DNA of 56,147 bases from Archangium violaceum Cb vi76 (GCF_000733295.1 NZ_JPMI01000036.1:1-56147), one strand, 5' to 3'. Numbered from the stretch's first letter, positions 40,788 through 48,521 are shown. Notes: generated by a model from the letters alone, not told the origin. Numbers and translations: made by a program.

Positions 40788-42976
40788 GCCGCACCTCCAT
40801 CCAGCACCTCCACGAAGCCCCGTGTGCCGTCCACGCGGATGCGCTGGCCGGTGCGGATGCGCTGCGTGGCTCCCGTCACGCTGACCACGGCCGGAATGCC
40901 GTACTCGCGGGCCACGACCGAGCCGTGCGTCATGAGCCCTCCCACTTCCGTCACCAGGCCCGCCGCGTGGACGAACAGCGGCGTCCAGCCCGGATCCGTA
41001 TGCGGGGCCACGAGGATCTCCCCGGCATGGAGCACCTCGCGCGCCGGATCGAGCACCACCCGCGCCAACCCCTCCACCACCCCGGCCGAGGCCGCCGTCC
41101 CCGACAAGGCCCCCGGCGGCAGATCCGCTCGCGCCGCCAGCGCGGGAATCTCTCCATCGCTCGCCATCACGAAGGGCGGTGAGCGTTTCGCGTCACGTCG
41201 CAGGGCCGCCCGCCGCTCCCCGGCCAGGGGACGCAGATCCGGCGTCTGGGCGGCCTCGAGCGCCGCGATCAACTCCTCGAAGCGGAACAGGTACACATCC
41301 TCCGCCGCGCCGAGCGCCCCGCGCTGGACCAGGAGCGCCCCGGCCTCGCGCACCGCGTCGCGCACGAGATCCAACACCCGGACGAGCAGGTACTTGGGGT
41401 GCTCTCGCAGCCCCATGCCCGTGCGGGTCACCTTCGCCCATCGGCGTGCCAGCCTTGCTCGCAGCCATCCGAACAGTCCGCCTCGTGATGCGGCGATCAC
41501 GCGCTCCCCCGCGGCCTCCGCCTTGGCCGTCAGCGCCGCGTGGTGGGCCCGGTGCTCGCCCGCCGCCCGGTTCGCCGAGGCCGGCCCGAGGCCTCCGACG
41601 ATGGCCGCGATGAGCGGCGCGGGCTCGTCCTTGTAGCGGGGCCGGGACAGATCCACCTCGCCAGGTCCCCGCATGCCATACCGCTCGAGGAAGGCCCGCC
41701 ACGCATCGAGGAACGCGGGTCCTCCGTCCACGTCGCGCGCCGCGGCCAGGGCCACGGTGGCGGGACGGCTTCGCAGCAGCTCCGCCAGGGCCGGATACGG
41801 ACGGACCCGATCCGTCAGATCGCCCACGGCCAGATCCATCTCGGTGGTGACGTTGCCGGGCAGGCCCCGCTCCAGCGCGGACAGGTCCTCCTCCGAACCG
41901 CCAATCACCCCGCGCCGGTTCAGATGGTGGAGGATCCGGTTCCCGAGGATCCCCACGCCGATGTTCGGCGCCACGAAGAGGACGACCTGGGTGAAGAGCT
42001 CCGAGAGTGCACGCCGCGCCTCGCGCAGCCGCGCCGCGCCCGGGGCCGCCGCCGCGAGCCGGGCACGCACCCCGGCGACCCGCGATTCGCTGAAGGACTC
42101 CACTCCGGGCTGGAGCCGGGTGGGATCCACGATGAACAACCGGGCCAGCACACGCGCCAGGATGGGGACGGCGAAGCGGCCCACGCCCCTCATCGTGGCC
42201 CTCTCGCCATTCACGCCGTGCTGGAAGGCCGGCCGGCCCATCAATGTCTCCAGGCCCTGGCCCACCTTCTCGTAGACATGGCCGAGGATGCCCGTGAACA
42301 CGTGCCGCAGGATGGGATGGCGCAGCACGGGCGTCAGATCCAGGAAGAGCCGGCTGCCCGCCACGGTGACGATCCGCGACTCGCCGGGAGCGCCCCCCGG
42401 GCCTGGCGACGCCCGGTCGAACGGAAGCAGCAACTGCCACACCTGGAGCGCGAGCGGCGGCATGGCGTCCGTCATCATCTGCACGTGGCCGAAGCTGGCG
42501 TAGGCGTGCAGACCCTCGTCTGAGGGCGCGGGCTCGGGCAGCGGGTACAGGCTCGTGATGGGCCGCGTCTGGACCACGTAGAGCCGCCCCGCCTCGATGC
42601 ACCACTCGATGTCCTGCGGCTTGCCGTAGTGCTTTTCGATCCGCACGCCCATCGCGACCAGCTCCCGCAGGGCCGCGTCATCGAGCGCCCGCGCCTGGCG
42701 GACGGCTTCGGGCAGACGCTCCTCCCAGGTGCCACCCTCGGGCCGGGGGCGGATGGCCAGGGCCTTGTCACCCACCCGGACCTCCAGCAGCGCTCCGGTC
42801 TCCTTGTCCACCTTGTACAGGTCGGCGTTGATGAGCCCGCTGACCAGCGCCTCGCCCAGGCCGAAGCCCGCGTCGATGGACACCGTCCGCCGCCGCCCGG
42901 TGATGGGATCGGCGGTGAACAGGATGCCGGACACCTCGGGCAACACCATGCGCTGCACCACCACGCTCAGCTTCAC
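40784..42976 (-). CDS. Rifampicin phosphotransferase/PEP-synthase-like enzyme, C-terminal part
   Basis: About 730 residues from GTG 42976 on, but the real protein starts at 43544 (see 42982-43544): the frame is shifted by one base at a run of six C (42976-42981). This part holds the second half of the ATP-binding domain (VVVQRMVLPEVSGILFTADP, WCIEAGRLYVVQTRPI), a central domain beginning FGHVQMMTDAMPPLALQVWQL, and the swivelling His domain with LVTEVGGLMTHGSVVAREYGIPAVV, where His is the phospho-carrier. The QMMTDAM entry and the MTHGSVVAREYG form are those of the Rph/YvkC group rather than PpsA. Those enzymes phosphorylate rifamycins, but substrate here is unproven. Confidence 0.82.
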   Translation of the reverse strand: MKLSVVVQRMVLPEVSGILFTADPITGRRRTVSIDAGFGLGEALVSGLINADLYKVDKETGALLEVRVGDKALAIRPRPEGGTWEERLPEAVRQARALDDAALRELVAMGVRIEKHYGKPQDIEWCIEAGRLYVVQTRPITSLYPLPEPAPSDEGLHAYASFGHVQMMTDAMPPLALQVWQLLLPFDRASPGPGGAPGESRIVTVAGSRLFLDLTPVLRHPILRHVFTGILGHVYEKVGQGLETLMGRPAFQHGVNGERATMRGVGRFAVPILARVLARLFIVDPTRLQPGVESFSESRVAGVRARLAAAAPGAARLREARRALSELFTQVVLFVAPNIGVGILGNRILHHLNRRGVIGGSEEDLSALERGLPGNVTTEMDLAVGDLTDRVRPYPALAELLRSRPATVALAAARDVDGGPAFLDAWRAFLERYGMRGPGEVDLSRPRYKDEPAPLIAAIVGGLGPASANRAAGEHRAHHAALTAKAEAAGERVIAASRGGLFGWLRARLARRWAKVTRTGMGLREHPKYLLVRVLDLVRDAVREAGALLVQRGALGAAEDVYLFRFEELIAALEAAQTPDLRPLAGERRAALRRDAKRSPPFVMASDGEIPALAARADLPPGALSGTAASAGVVEGLARVVLDPAREVLHAGEILVAPHTDPGWTPLFVHAAGLVTEVGGLMTHGSVVAREYGIPAVVSVTGATQRIRTGQRIRVDGTRGFVEVLDGGAA

Positions 42977-42981
42977 CCCCC

Positions 42982-43544
42982 GACTGGCCGAAGCCGTTCC
43001 GGGCCCGGTACAGCACCGCGCGATCGGTGAACAGCGACACCCAGCACCGCCGGACGGCGTCGATCAGTGCCTCGGCTCCGCGGATGTTCAGATAGGTGTC
43101 CTGCTGGCCCGCGAAGCTGGCGTCCGGCAGATCCTCCGCCGTGGCGCTGGAGCGCACCGCCCACGAGGCCTCGGCTCCCAGCGTTCTCCAGGCACCGAGC
43201 ACGGCGTCCGCCACGGCCTGGGGAACGGGCGCTCGGCCGAGCACGTCGCGCGTGGAGCTGGCGACATGGCGGGCCGCCTCCACGTCCGTCCCATCCAGCG
43301 CCTCCAGTTCCGCGTACAGCGCCTGGAGCTCCTCACTTCCGGCCAGGAACGCATCGAAAGCGGCCGTCGTGACACAGAAGCCGGGAGGCACCGGGAACCC
43401 GGCGCGAGCCATCTCGCCCAGGTTGGCCCCCTTCCCTCCCACGCGGGGCAGATCCGCCGCGGAGATGCACTCGAAGGGAAGGATCAGCGGTTCCGTTCCC
43501 ACGGACAGGGAAGCGGACAGGGGGACGGATTCAGCTGCGCTCAT
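42982..43544 (-). CDS. Rifampicin phosphotransferase/PEP-synthase-like enzyme, N-terminal part
   Basis: 187 residues from ATG 43544, whose ATGA overlaps the TetR stop. It is the N-terminal PPDK/PEP-binding domain: GGKGANLGEMARAGFPVPPGFCVTTAAF, AVRSSATAEDLPDASFAGQQDTYLNIRG and WVSLFTDRAVLYRARNGFGQS. After this point the frame runs into unrelated residues, while the proper continuation (VKLSVVVQRM) is one base away, across a GGGGGG run. With five G the protein reads through to about 918 residues. The fault may be a sequencing or assembly error in the homopolymer, or a phase-variable or decayed gene. Confidence 0.82.
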
Positions 43545-44311
43545 GGAGTCCTCCGAGCAGTGGACGTGAGTCCATCGAGGAACACGTGGGTGATGAAGCG
43601 GGCGGTCTCTTCCGGGTCCGGCAGGGGTCCGCCTTCCAGTACCGGGCCCGCGACGAAGGCGAAGATCATTCCGGCGAAGGCCTGGGCCATGCGCTGGGGC
43701 TCGTGCGGCCCGAGCGCACCGCTGGCCGCGTAGGACTCCAGCAGCCGGGTGAGGATCGTCCGGGCGCGCATCGGGGGCGTGTTCAGGAACTCGGCCCAGG
43801 GCCCACCACGCATCCGCTCCAGCATCGCCAGCTTGAGCAGATCCAGATCCTCCGCCGCGTACCGCATCACCGTGGCGGCGACGCGCTCCAGATCGGCCCG
43901 CAGATCTCCCGTGGGATGGAGCGCCACCTCGCGCATGGCGCGGCGCGGTCCGATATGCCCGGCGAACGAGCTGATGAGTCCCTTCTTGTCTCCGAACTGG
44001 CGATAGACCGTCGCGGGACCCACGCCGGCCTCGCGGGCGACGTCCTCGAGCGTGGCCGCCTCGAAGCCGGCCCGGGTGAACACCACGCGGCACGCCGCGA
44101 GGATCCGCTCCCGCGCATCCACCCGCTGCCCCACCTCCACCCCCTGCTCCGACAGCGCGGCGAGCACCGCCTCCCGGCTGCCCGCCTGCCGGTACAGCGT
44201 GGCGCGTGACAGCCCGGACTCCCGGGCCAGGTCATCCATGGTGAACCCGTCCGGCCCATGCAGGGCGACCAGGCGGGCAGCGGCGTCGGCGATGTTCTCG
44301 GGCAGGGGCAT
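43541..44311 (-). CDS. TetR family regulator with two tandem HTH domains
   Basis: 256 residues from ATG 44311 (MPLPENIADAAARL); the frame stays open upstream but is not protein-like. Two TetR-type HTH units follow each other: FTMDDLARESGLSRATLYRQAGSREAVLAAL (residues about 20-55) and AATLEDVAREAGVGPATVYRQFGDKKGLISSF (about 80-115). A single ligand domain comes after the second. One HTH is the rule in TetR proteins, so this is unusual. The stop overlaps the Rph-like start (ATGA), and an 18-bp palindrome lies 19 bases upstream of its ATG. Confidence 0.9.
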   Translation of the reverse strand: MPLPENIADAAARLVALHGPDGFTMDDLARESGLSRATLYRQAGSREAVLAALSEQGVEVGQRVDARERILAACRVVFTRAGFEAATLEDVAREAGVGPATVYRQFGDKKGLISSFAGHIGPRRAMREVALHPTGDLRADLERVAATVMRYAAEDLDLLKLAMLERMRGGPWAEFLNTPPMRARTILTRLLESYAASGALGPHEPQRMAQAFAGMIFAFVAGPVLEGGPLPDPEETARFITHVFLDGLTSTARRTP

Positions 44312-44329
44312 GGCTCGCTGAATCAGTAC

Positions 44330-44347
44330 GAGAGATAGATATCTCTC
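44330..44347. promoter_or_regulatory. 18-bp palindrome upstream of the tandem-HTH TetR gene
   Basis: GAGAGATA-GA-TATCTCTC, with perfect eight-base arms. Related GAGAG/CTCTC blocks recur at about 44373-44390 (GAGAGACAGCCCTCTC), and a CTCCGTC-AA-GACGGAG inverted repeat sits between. These are the likely operators of the - strand operon. Confidence 0.55.
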
Positions 44348-44438
44348 TCGTCTCATCTCCGTCAAGACGGAGTGAGAGACAGCCCTCTCGTGACGTATCA
44401 CCCGCTCGGGGCAGGCTTTTTCAGAGGGGGATTGACGC

Positions 44439-44480
44439 CATACCGACTGGTTGGTACCTATAAACCAACCAGTCGGTATG
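44439..44480. promoter_or_regulatory. Twin TetR-type operators over the start of the VOC-operon TetR gene
   Basis: CATACCGACTGGTTGGT (44439-44455) and ACCAACCAGTCGGTATG (44464-44480) are exact reverse complements separated by eight bases. Each arm is itself nearly palindromic (ACCGACTGGTTGGT), like known TetR-family sites, so the element is two operators with centres 24 bases apart. The right arm includes ATG 44478 and the spacer carries TATAA. Autorepression is very likely. Confidence 0.75.
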
Positions 44481-44483
44481 CCC

Positions 44484-45104
44484 ATGGACCCCTCCGAGCT
44501 CCAACACCAGTCCAAGACGAAGTTCCTCGACGCGGCCCTCCAGGTCATCCGGAGCAAGGGCTACACGGCGACGCGGGTCGAGGACGTGTGCGCGGTGGCG
44601 GGCCTCACCAAGGGGAGCTTCTTCCACCACTTCAAGAGCAAGGAAGAGCTGGCGATCGCGGCGGCGGATCACTTCGCGGCCATGGCGGATCGCCTGTTCG
44701 CCTCGGCGCCCTATCAGCGCGCGGAGGATCCCCTGGAGCGGCTGCTGGGCTACGTGGACTTCCGCATGGGAATTCTCCGGGGCACGCTGCCGGACTACAC
44801 GTGCCTGCTCGGGACGATGGTGCAGGAGGCGTACGACACGCACCCGGCCATCCGCGCCACCTGTGACAAGCACCTGAGCTCGCACGCCACGATGCTGGCG
44901 CGGGACATCGCCGAGGCGAAGGCGCGCTACGTGCCGGACGCGCCGTGGACGCCGGAGAGCCTAGGGCTGTTCATGCAGACGGTCATCCAGGGCGCGTTCA
45001 TTCTCGCCAAGGCGAAGCAGGGCCCCGAGGTCGCGGCCGAGTCCCTGCGTCACCTGCGCCGGTATCTCGAAACGCAGTTCACCCCCGCAGCACAAGGAGC
45101 ATGA
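44484..45104 (+). CDS. TetR/AcrR family regulator (VOC operon)
   Basis: 206 residues from ATG 44484 (MDPSELQHQSKTKFL); ATG 44478 lies inside the operator and would add two residues. HTH: FLDAALQVIRSKGYTATRVEDVCAVAGLTKGSFFHHFKSKEELAIAA, the KGSFFHHF form found in TetR regulators of reactive-electrophile responses (NemR/AcuR type). The C-terminal domain contains YTCLLGTMVQEAYDTHPAIRATCDKHL with two cysteines that could sense electrophiles. The stop overlaps an ATG (ATGA), and the VOC gene starts three bases later, so the two are one unit. Divergent from the tandem-HTH TetR operon. Confidence 0.92.
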   Translation: MDPSELQHQSKTKFLDAALQVIRSKGYTATRVEDVCAVAGLTKGSFFHHFKSKEELAIAAADHFAAMADRLFASAPYQRAEDPLERLLGYVDFRMGILRGTLPDYTCLLGTMVQEAYDTHPAIRATCDKHLSSHATMLARDIAEAKARYVPDAPWTPESLGLFMQTVIQGAFILAKAKQGPEVAAESLRHLRRYLETQFTPAAQGA

Positions 45105-45106
45105 CC

Positions 45107-45595
45107 ATGGCGGCCATCGAGCAGAAGATCACCCCGTTCCTGTGGTTCAACACGGAGGCGGAGGAGGCGGCGAACTTCTACGTGTCGCTCTTCAAGGACT
45201 CGAAGATCCTGAGCGTGTCGCGCTATGGCGACGCGGGGCCGGGCCCCAAGGGGTCGGCCATGGTGGTGGACTTCCAGCTGGCGGGCCAGCGGATCCAGGC
45301 GTTGAACGGCGGCCCGATCTTCAAGTTCACCGAGGCCATCTCCCTGATGGTGAGCTGTGACTCCCAGGAAGAGGTGGACATGCTGTGGTCCAAGCTGACC
45401 GCGAACGGGGGGCAGGAAAGCCAGTGCGGCTGGCTCAAGGACAAGTACGGCCTGTCCTGGCAGATCGTCCCGAAGCGGTTCGTGGAGCTGATGCAGGACA
45501 AGGACCCGAAGCGCACGCAGCGCGTGGTGCAGGCCATGATGACGATGAAGAAGTTCGACATCGCGCGCCTCGAGCAGGCGTACGCGCAGGCCTGA
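45107..45595 (+). CDS. VOC family protein (PhnB-like)
   Basis: 162 residues from ATG 45107, chosen over ATG 45101 because AAGGAG lies seven bases before it. PhnB/glyoxalase-fold (vicinal oxygen chelate) protein: KITPFLWFNTEAEEAANFYVSLFKDSKI, then GSAMVVDFQLAGQRIQALNGGPIFKFTEAISLMVSC and CGWLKDKYGLSWQIVPKRF. Some relatives are annotated as 3-demethylubiquinone methyltransferases, but the fold is that of VOC metalloenzymes; substrate unknown. Together with the TetR it resembles small detoxification operons. Its 3' end (45557-45594) recurs at 48450-48487. Confidence 0.93.
   Translation: MAAIEQKITPFLWFNTEAEEAANFYVSLFKDSKILSVSRYGDAGPGPKGSAMVVDFQLAGQRIQALNGGPIFKFTEAISLMVSCDSQEEVDMLWSKLTANGGQESQCGWLKDKYGLSWQIVPKRFVELMQDKDPKRTQRVVQAMMTMKKFDIARLEQAYAQA
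45557..45594 (+). repeat. Direct repeat copy 1 (3' end of the VOC gene)
   Basis: 38 bases starting GACATCGCGCGCCTCGAGCA and coding the last residues DIARLEQAYAQA of the VOC protein. The second copy, 2.9 kb downstream, matches at 35 of 38 positions. Confidence 0.85.
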
Positions 45596-45631
45596 GTAGG
45601 TGACCAAAACAAGTGCGGGGATGCCGGAGCA

Positions 45632-46384
45632 TCAGCGGTGCGGGTCCTCCGGCTCGGGCGCGGGGCGTTGGATGAACCCCGCGCGGTCGAGCATGTCGCG
45701 GATGCGCCGGGTGAAGGCCACGTGCTCGGGGTTGCTGGCCGTCATGGGCTCGGGGGAAAGGATGAGGAGCCAGCCCAGGGTCCCCACCGGCTCGATGAGC
45801 ACGGGCGCGGGCAGTGGGGGCAGGGTTCCCAATTGGCGCGACAGGTACGTCAGCCAGCCGATCCGGACGTCTCCCATCTTCCTCTCCACGAGCGCCACCA
45901 TCTCACTCGAGGTAGCCACTGCGAAGTCAGGGTCCCAGGCGGTGGCCATGCTGGTGAGCATCTCGGCCAACACCGGGGGCTGCAGCAGCAGGCGCTGGAG
46001 CACGGCGCCTGTTCTGGCCAACTCCAACAGGCACACGTTAGGGCCTCCCCACGGTGAGTATTTGCCGCAAGTCAGGTGGATGTCAGTGGCATCTTTCTTC
46101 GCATTCCACATGCTCCGGCTGAATCCCAGATCCTCGACGGGTTCCTTGCCAATGGCGGTACGGCTCCTGCTCTTCAGAAAGAGTTTCTCCAACTCCTTTG
46201 CTTCCGGGACAACCGGCGAGCCCGGCAGCCCGCGAGGAAAGCTCCGGCCCGCCATGTACCACTGAGCGAACGATGGCTCGCACCGCGCCAGCATGTGGAG
46301 GAAGCGTTCCATGCGCCCAGCGCACTCCTGTGCCGTTTCCCGACGGGGTCCCCAGTACGCCCCCACATAGTAGTTCTCTGCCAC
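45632..46384 (-). CDS. Immunity protein of the Imm52 family
   Basis: 250 residues from ATG 46384. The opening MAENYYVGAYWGPR and the ECAGRMERFLHMLARCEPSFAQWYMAGRS helix match Imm52, the immunity family found next to Tox-REase-5 nucleases in polymorphic toxin systems. Later GWLTYLSRQLGTLPPL and GTLGWLLILSPEPMTASNPEHV also fit. It is expected to bind and block the nuclease domain of the gene just upstream, whose stop lies nine bases before this start. No signal peptide, so it protects in the cytoplasm, where a delivered DNase or RNase would act. Confidence 0.88.
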   Translation of the reverse strand: MAENYYVGAYWGPRRETAQECAGRMERFLHMLARCEPSFAQWYMAGRSFPRGLPGSPVVPEAKELEKLFLKSRSRTAIGKEPVEDLGFSRSMWNAKKDATDIHLTCGKYSPWGGPNVCLLELARTGAVLQRLLLQPPVLAEMLTSMATAWDPDFAVATSSEMVALVERKMGDVRIGWLTYLSRQLGTLPPLPAPVLIEPVGTLGWLLILSPEPMTASNPEHVAFTRRIRDMLDRAGFIQRPAPEPEDPHR

Positions 46385-46393
46385 GACTGCTCC

Positions 46394-47860
46394 TCACCGG
46401 GCTGGCGATAGATGGTGGATGGTGATTTTCCATCCTCTGTCACCGAAGAGTTTGCGAAGGAACTCCGCGACTTTGGGATCGGCCACATACCAGGCCAGTG
46501 GCAGCTTCACCCGCTCGGCGGTTTTCGACTGATTGAGGGCCTGGTCCATCATCTCGTCGAACTTCCCGGAGTTCTTGTACCAGTACTTGGGGGTGCCATC
46601 TTCGTTGAAGAAGCTGACGTAGTTGGGTCCCTTGGCTTCCTGCAGCTCCTTGCCGGTGAAACCGTCGAACTCCACTCCGTCCACGTCGTACACTCGCCAT
46701 GCGGGTTGCCCCGTCACCTGCTCCTGATAGTCCAGCGCGTCCTCGGAGCGGGTGGTGGGCTTCTTGTAGATCCACTTCCCAGGCCCTTTTGGAGGGGGCG
46801 CCTTGCCCGCTTCGCCGCTCCCGCCTCGGGTGTTGCCCTTGGCGCCGCCCGCCATGTGGAGGATGGAGAGCGAGCCCAGCTCCACGCCCACGGTGGTAGT
46901 CATCGTGCCCGCCGCCACCACTTCTCTGGCCAGCAGTAGCTCGCCCTGGGCCGAGAGCGACAGCACCGGCAGCTCCGCCCCCAGTCCGCCCATGCGCCCC
47001 ATCGTGCCCACCGCGCCCTGACCACCCCCCAGCAGCATGAGCACGTGCGTGGACAGGCGCGCCGCCTCGCGTATCTGGTCCTGCAAGGACATGGCGCCAT
47101 AGCGGGCGAAGTACTCGGGAGAGGAGGCGATGAGGAGCGCCACCGAGGAGGGAAGCTGGATGAGGTCCTCCCAGGTGCGGATGGGATGGAGGACGGAGTG
47201 GGCGAGCGCCACGGCCATTTCCCCCATGGCATCCTGGGAGCCGTCCAGCGCGGCGTTGAACCAGTCGCGCTCCAGGCCCAACTCGGCCCAGGGAGGGGTG
47301 TTGGCGCGGCGCAGGACGTCGTTCACCGGGTAGAGGACGCCGCCGTGCGAGAAGTAGAAGTCGCCCACGATGAGCCTGCCCACCCTCCACTCGCCCTCCT
47401 CCAGCTTCACCTGCCCCAGACGCTGAAGTGGCGCTCCGGTGAGCGCGGCCACCCCGTAGCCATCCGGGCGCACCATCACCAGGCGCGAGAAACGCCGGGT
47501 GCGGCGCACCAACTCCGCGTAGTCCACGCGCTCGCCGTCCTCGAGCACCTCGCCCAGCAGCCAGCAGAGGGCCCGGCGCGGAGCGAAGCTCCTCGGCGTC
47601 ACGGGGGTCTTCGCCAGGCGGCCCAGGAGTTGGTGCGCCTGCTCCAGTTGGAGCGCCGCGCCCACCGGGTGACGCGACTCTTCCTGCAATCCACTGGCCT
47701 CCTGCACCACATGGAAGGAGTCCGCCTTCTCGAAGAAGCCTCCCGCGCTGCCCGCGGAGCCGGCGCGTCCCGTAGCGCACCCGCTCAGTACCACCAGTAC
47801 CGCTAGGGCCAGGATGGACGGACCGCCGCTGTTCTTCGTGGTAGGGTTCATCCAAGACAT
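46394..47860 (-). CDS. Lipoprotein polymorphic toxin with C-terminal Tox-REase-5 nuclease
   Basis: 488 residues from ATG 47860 (MSWMNPTTKN), behind GAGG. Lipoprotein signal SILALAVLVVLSGC, Ala at +2, so outer-membrane sorting is expected. The middle 300 residues (helical, with WEDLIQLPSSVALLIASSPEYFARYG and a Gly-rich AVGTMGRMGGLGAELP) are of unknown fold. The last about 120 residues are Tox-REase-5: YQEQVTGQPAWRVYDVDGVEFDGFTGKELQEAKGPNYVSFF, with the D and E-x-K nuclease core (EFDGF, QEAK). A lipid-anchored toxin with a cytoplasmic immunity gene is the layout of myxobacterial SitA/SitI toxins passed between kin by outer-membrane exchange; that assignment is inference. Confidence 0.88.
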   Translation of the reverse strand: MSWMNPTTKNSGGPSILALAVLVVLSGCATGRAGSAGSAGGFFEKADSFHVVQEASGLQEESRHPVGAALQLEQAHQLLGRLAKTPVTPRSFAPRRALCWLLGEVLEDGERVDYAELVRRTRRFSRLVMVRPDGYGVAALTGAPLQRLGQVKLEEGEWRVGRLIVGDFYFSHGGVLYPVNDVLRRANTPPWAELGLERDWFNAALDGSQDAMGEMAVALAHSVLHPIRTWEDLIQLPSSVALLIASSPEYFARYGAMSLQDQIREAARLSTHVLMLLGGGQGAVGTMGRMGGLGAELPVLSLSAQGELLLAREVVAAGTMTTTVGVELGSLSILHMAGGAKGNTRGGSGEAGKAPPPKGPGKWIYKKPTTRSEDALDYQEQVTGQPAWRVYDVDGVEFDGFTGKELQEAKGPNYVSFFNEDGTPKYWYKNSGKFDEMMDQALNQSKTAERVKLPLAWYVADPKVAEFLRKLFGDRGWKITIHHLSPAR

Positions 47861-48114
47861 TTCGTTTCCTCGGGCTGATTCACATCTCACGTGGGCCAAG
47901 AGCCTGCGACGGCGAAGCCAGCGCCACCGGTTGAATTGTAAGCGGATGACTCGGCTCTCGAACCGGGGGCTGCCGCCCGTGAAGGCCCGGCATCCCTGGC
48001 CCGAAGATATCGATTCTACGCCAAGACCCAAGACAGGATCCCAGTGCGGAAATTCCGCTTGCTGGGCTCCGGTGCGGACGGGAGCGGCCTCAGCCGAAAA
48101 CGGTGAAGGGCCGT

Positions 48115-48297
48115 CTACTTCGACCGGTTCTGCTGGACCTTGAACCTTCCGTCGAGCCAGCCATTCAGTAGCTCCTCGACAAGCTGCTGGAGGCTGATGT
48201 CCTTCTCGGCGGCCTTCACCTTGACCCTGGTAAAGAACTCCTGATCGACCTTGATATTAATCTGCCGCTTTGTCTCTACGTCTTCCTTCATGCTCAT
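48115..48297 (-). CDS. Ribbon-helix-helix (CopG/Arc-type) DNA-binding protein
   Basis: 60 residues from ATG 48297. RHH pattern: a short beta strand RQINIKVDQEFF followed by two helices, RVKVKAAEKDISLQQLVEELLNGWL. Such proteins are often antitoxins, but no toxin partner is seen: the 254 bases to the next gene hold no credible ORF (a GCGGAA-A-TTCCGC palindrome sits there). G+C and codons are less biased than neighbours. It lies upstream of and in line with the lipoprotein toxin gene, so it might control that cassette. Confidence 0.8.
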   Translation of the reverse strand: MSMKEDVETKRQINIKVDQEFFTRVKVKAAEKDISLQQLVEELLNGWLDGRFKVQQNRSK

Positions 48298-48332
48298 GCG
48301 AACAGTGATCCTTTTGTCAATTTGAGTAGAAG

Positions 48333-48346
48333 GGTACTCCAGTACC
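48333..48346. promoter_or_regulatory. Inverted repeat upstream of the RHH gene
   Basis: GGTACT-CC-AGTACC, perfect six-base arms, 36 bases upstream of the RHH start codon, in A/T-richer DNA. Short inverted repeats of this size are typical RHH-dimer operators; autoregulation is inferred. Confidence 0.4.
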
Positions 48347-48449
48347 TTGGTATCAAAGTAGCTTCGTAGGTGTCAAGGCGTAGCCCCTGAGACATACTCT
48401 CGCTTTCACAAGCCCTCTTGATTTCGGAGCGACCCGGGATTGAGCGAAG

Positions 48450-48487
48450 GACATCGCGCGCCTCGAGCAGGCATACGCACAGGCTTG
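48450..48487 (+). repeat. Direct repeat copy 2 (VOC gene 3' end remnant)
   Basis: 35 of 38 bases match the end of the intact VOC gene at 45557-45594, in the same orientation. The differences are G to A, G to A and C to T. No VOC reading frame remains upstream, so it is a remnant. Confidence 0.85.
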
Positions 48488-48521
48488 GCGGCCCCCACCG
48501 GGAGCGAACTTCGCGGTAGAC

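Noticed and set aside
45600-46265. 221-codon + strand frame downstream of the VOC gene
   Set aside because: Antisense of the Imm52 gene, which matches its family along its length and sits correctly behind its toxin.
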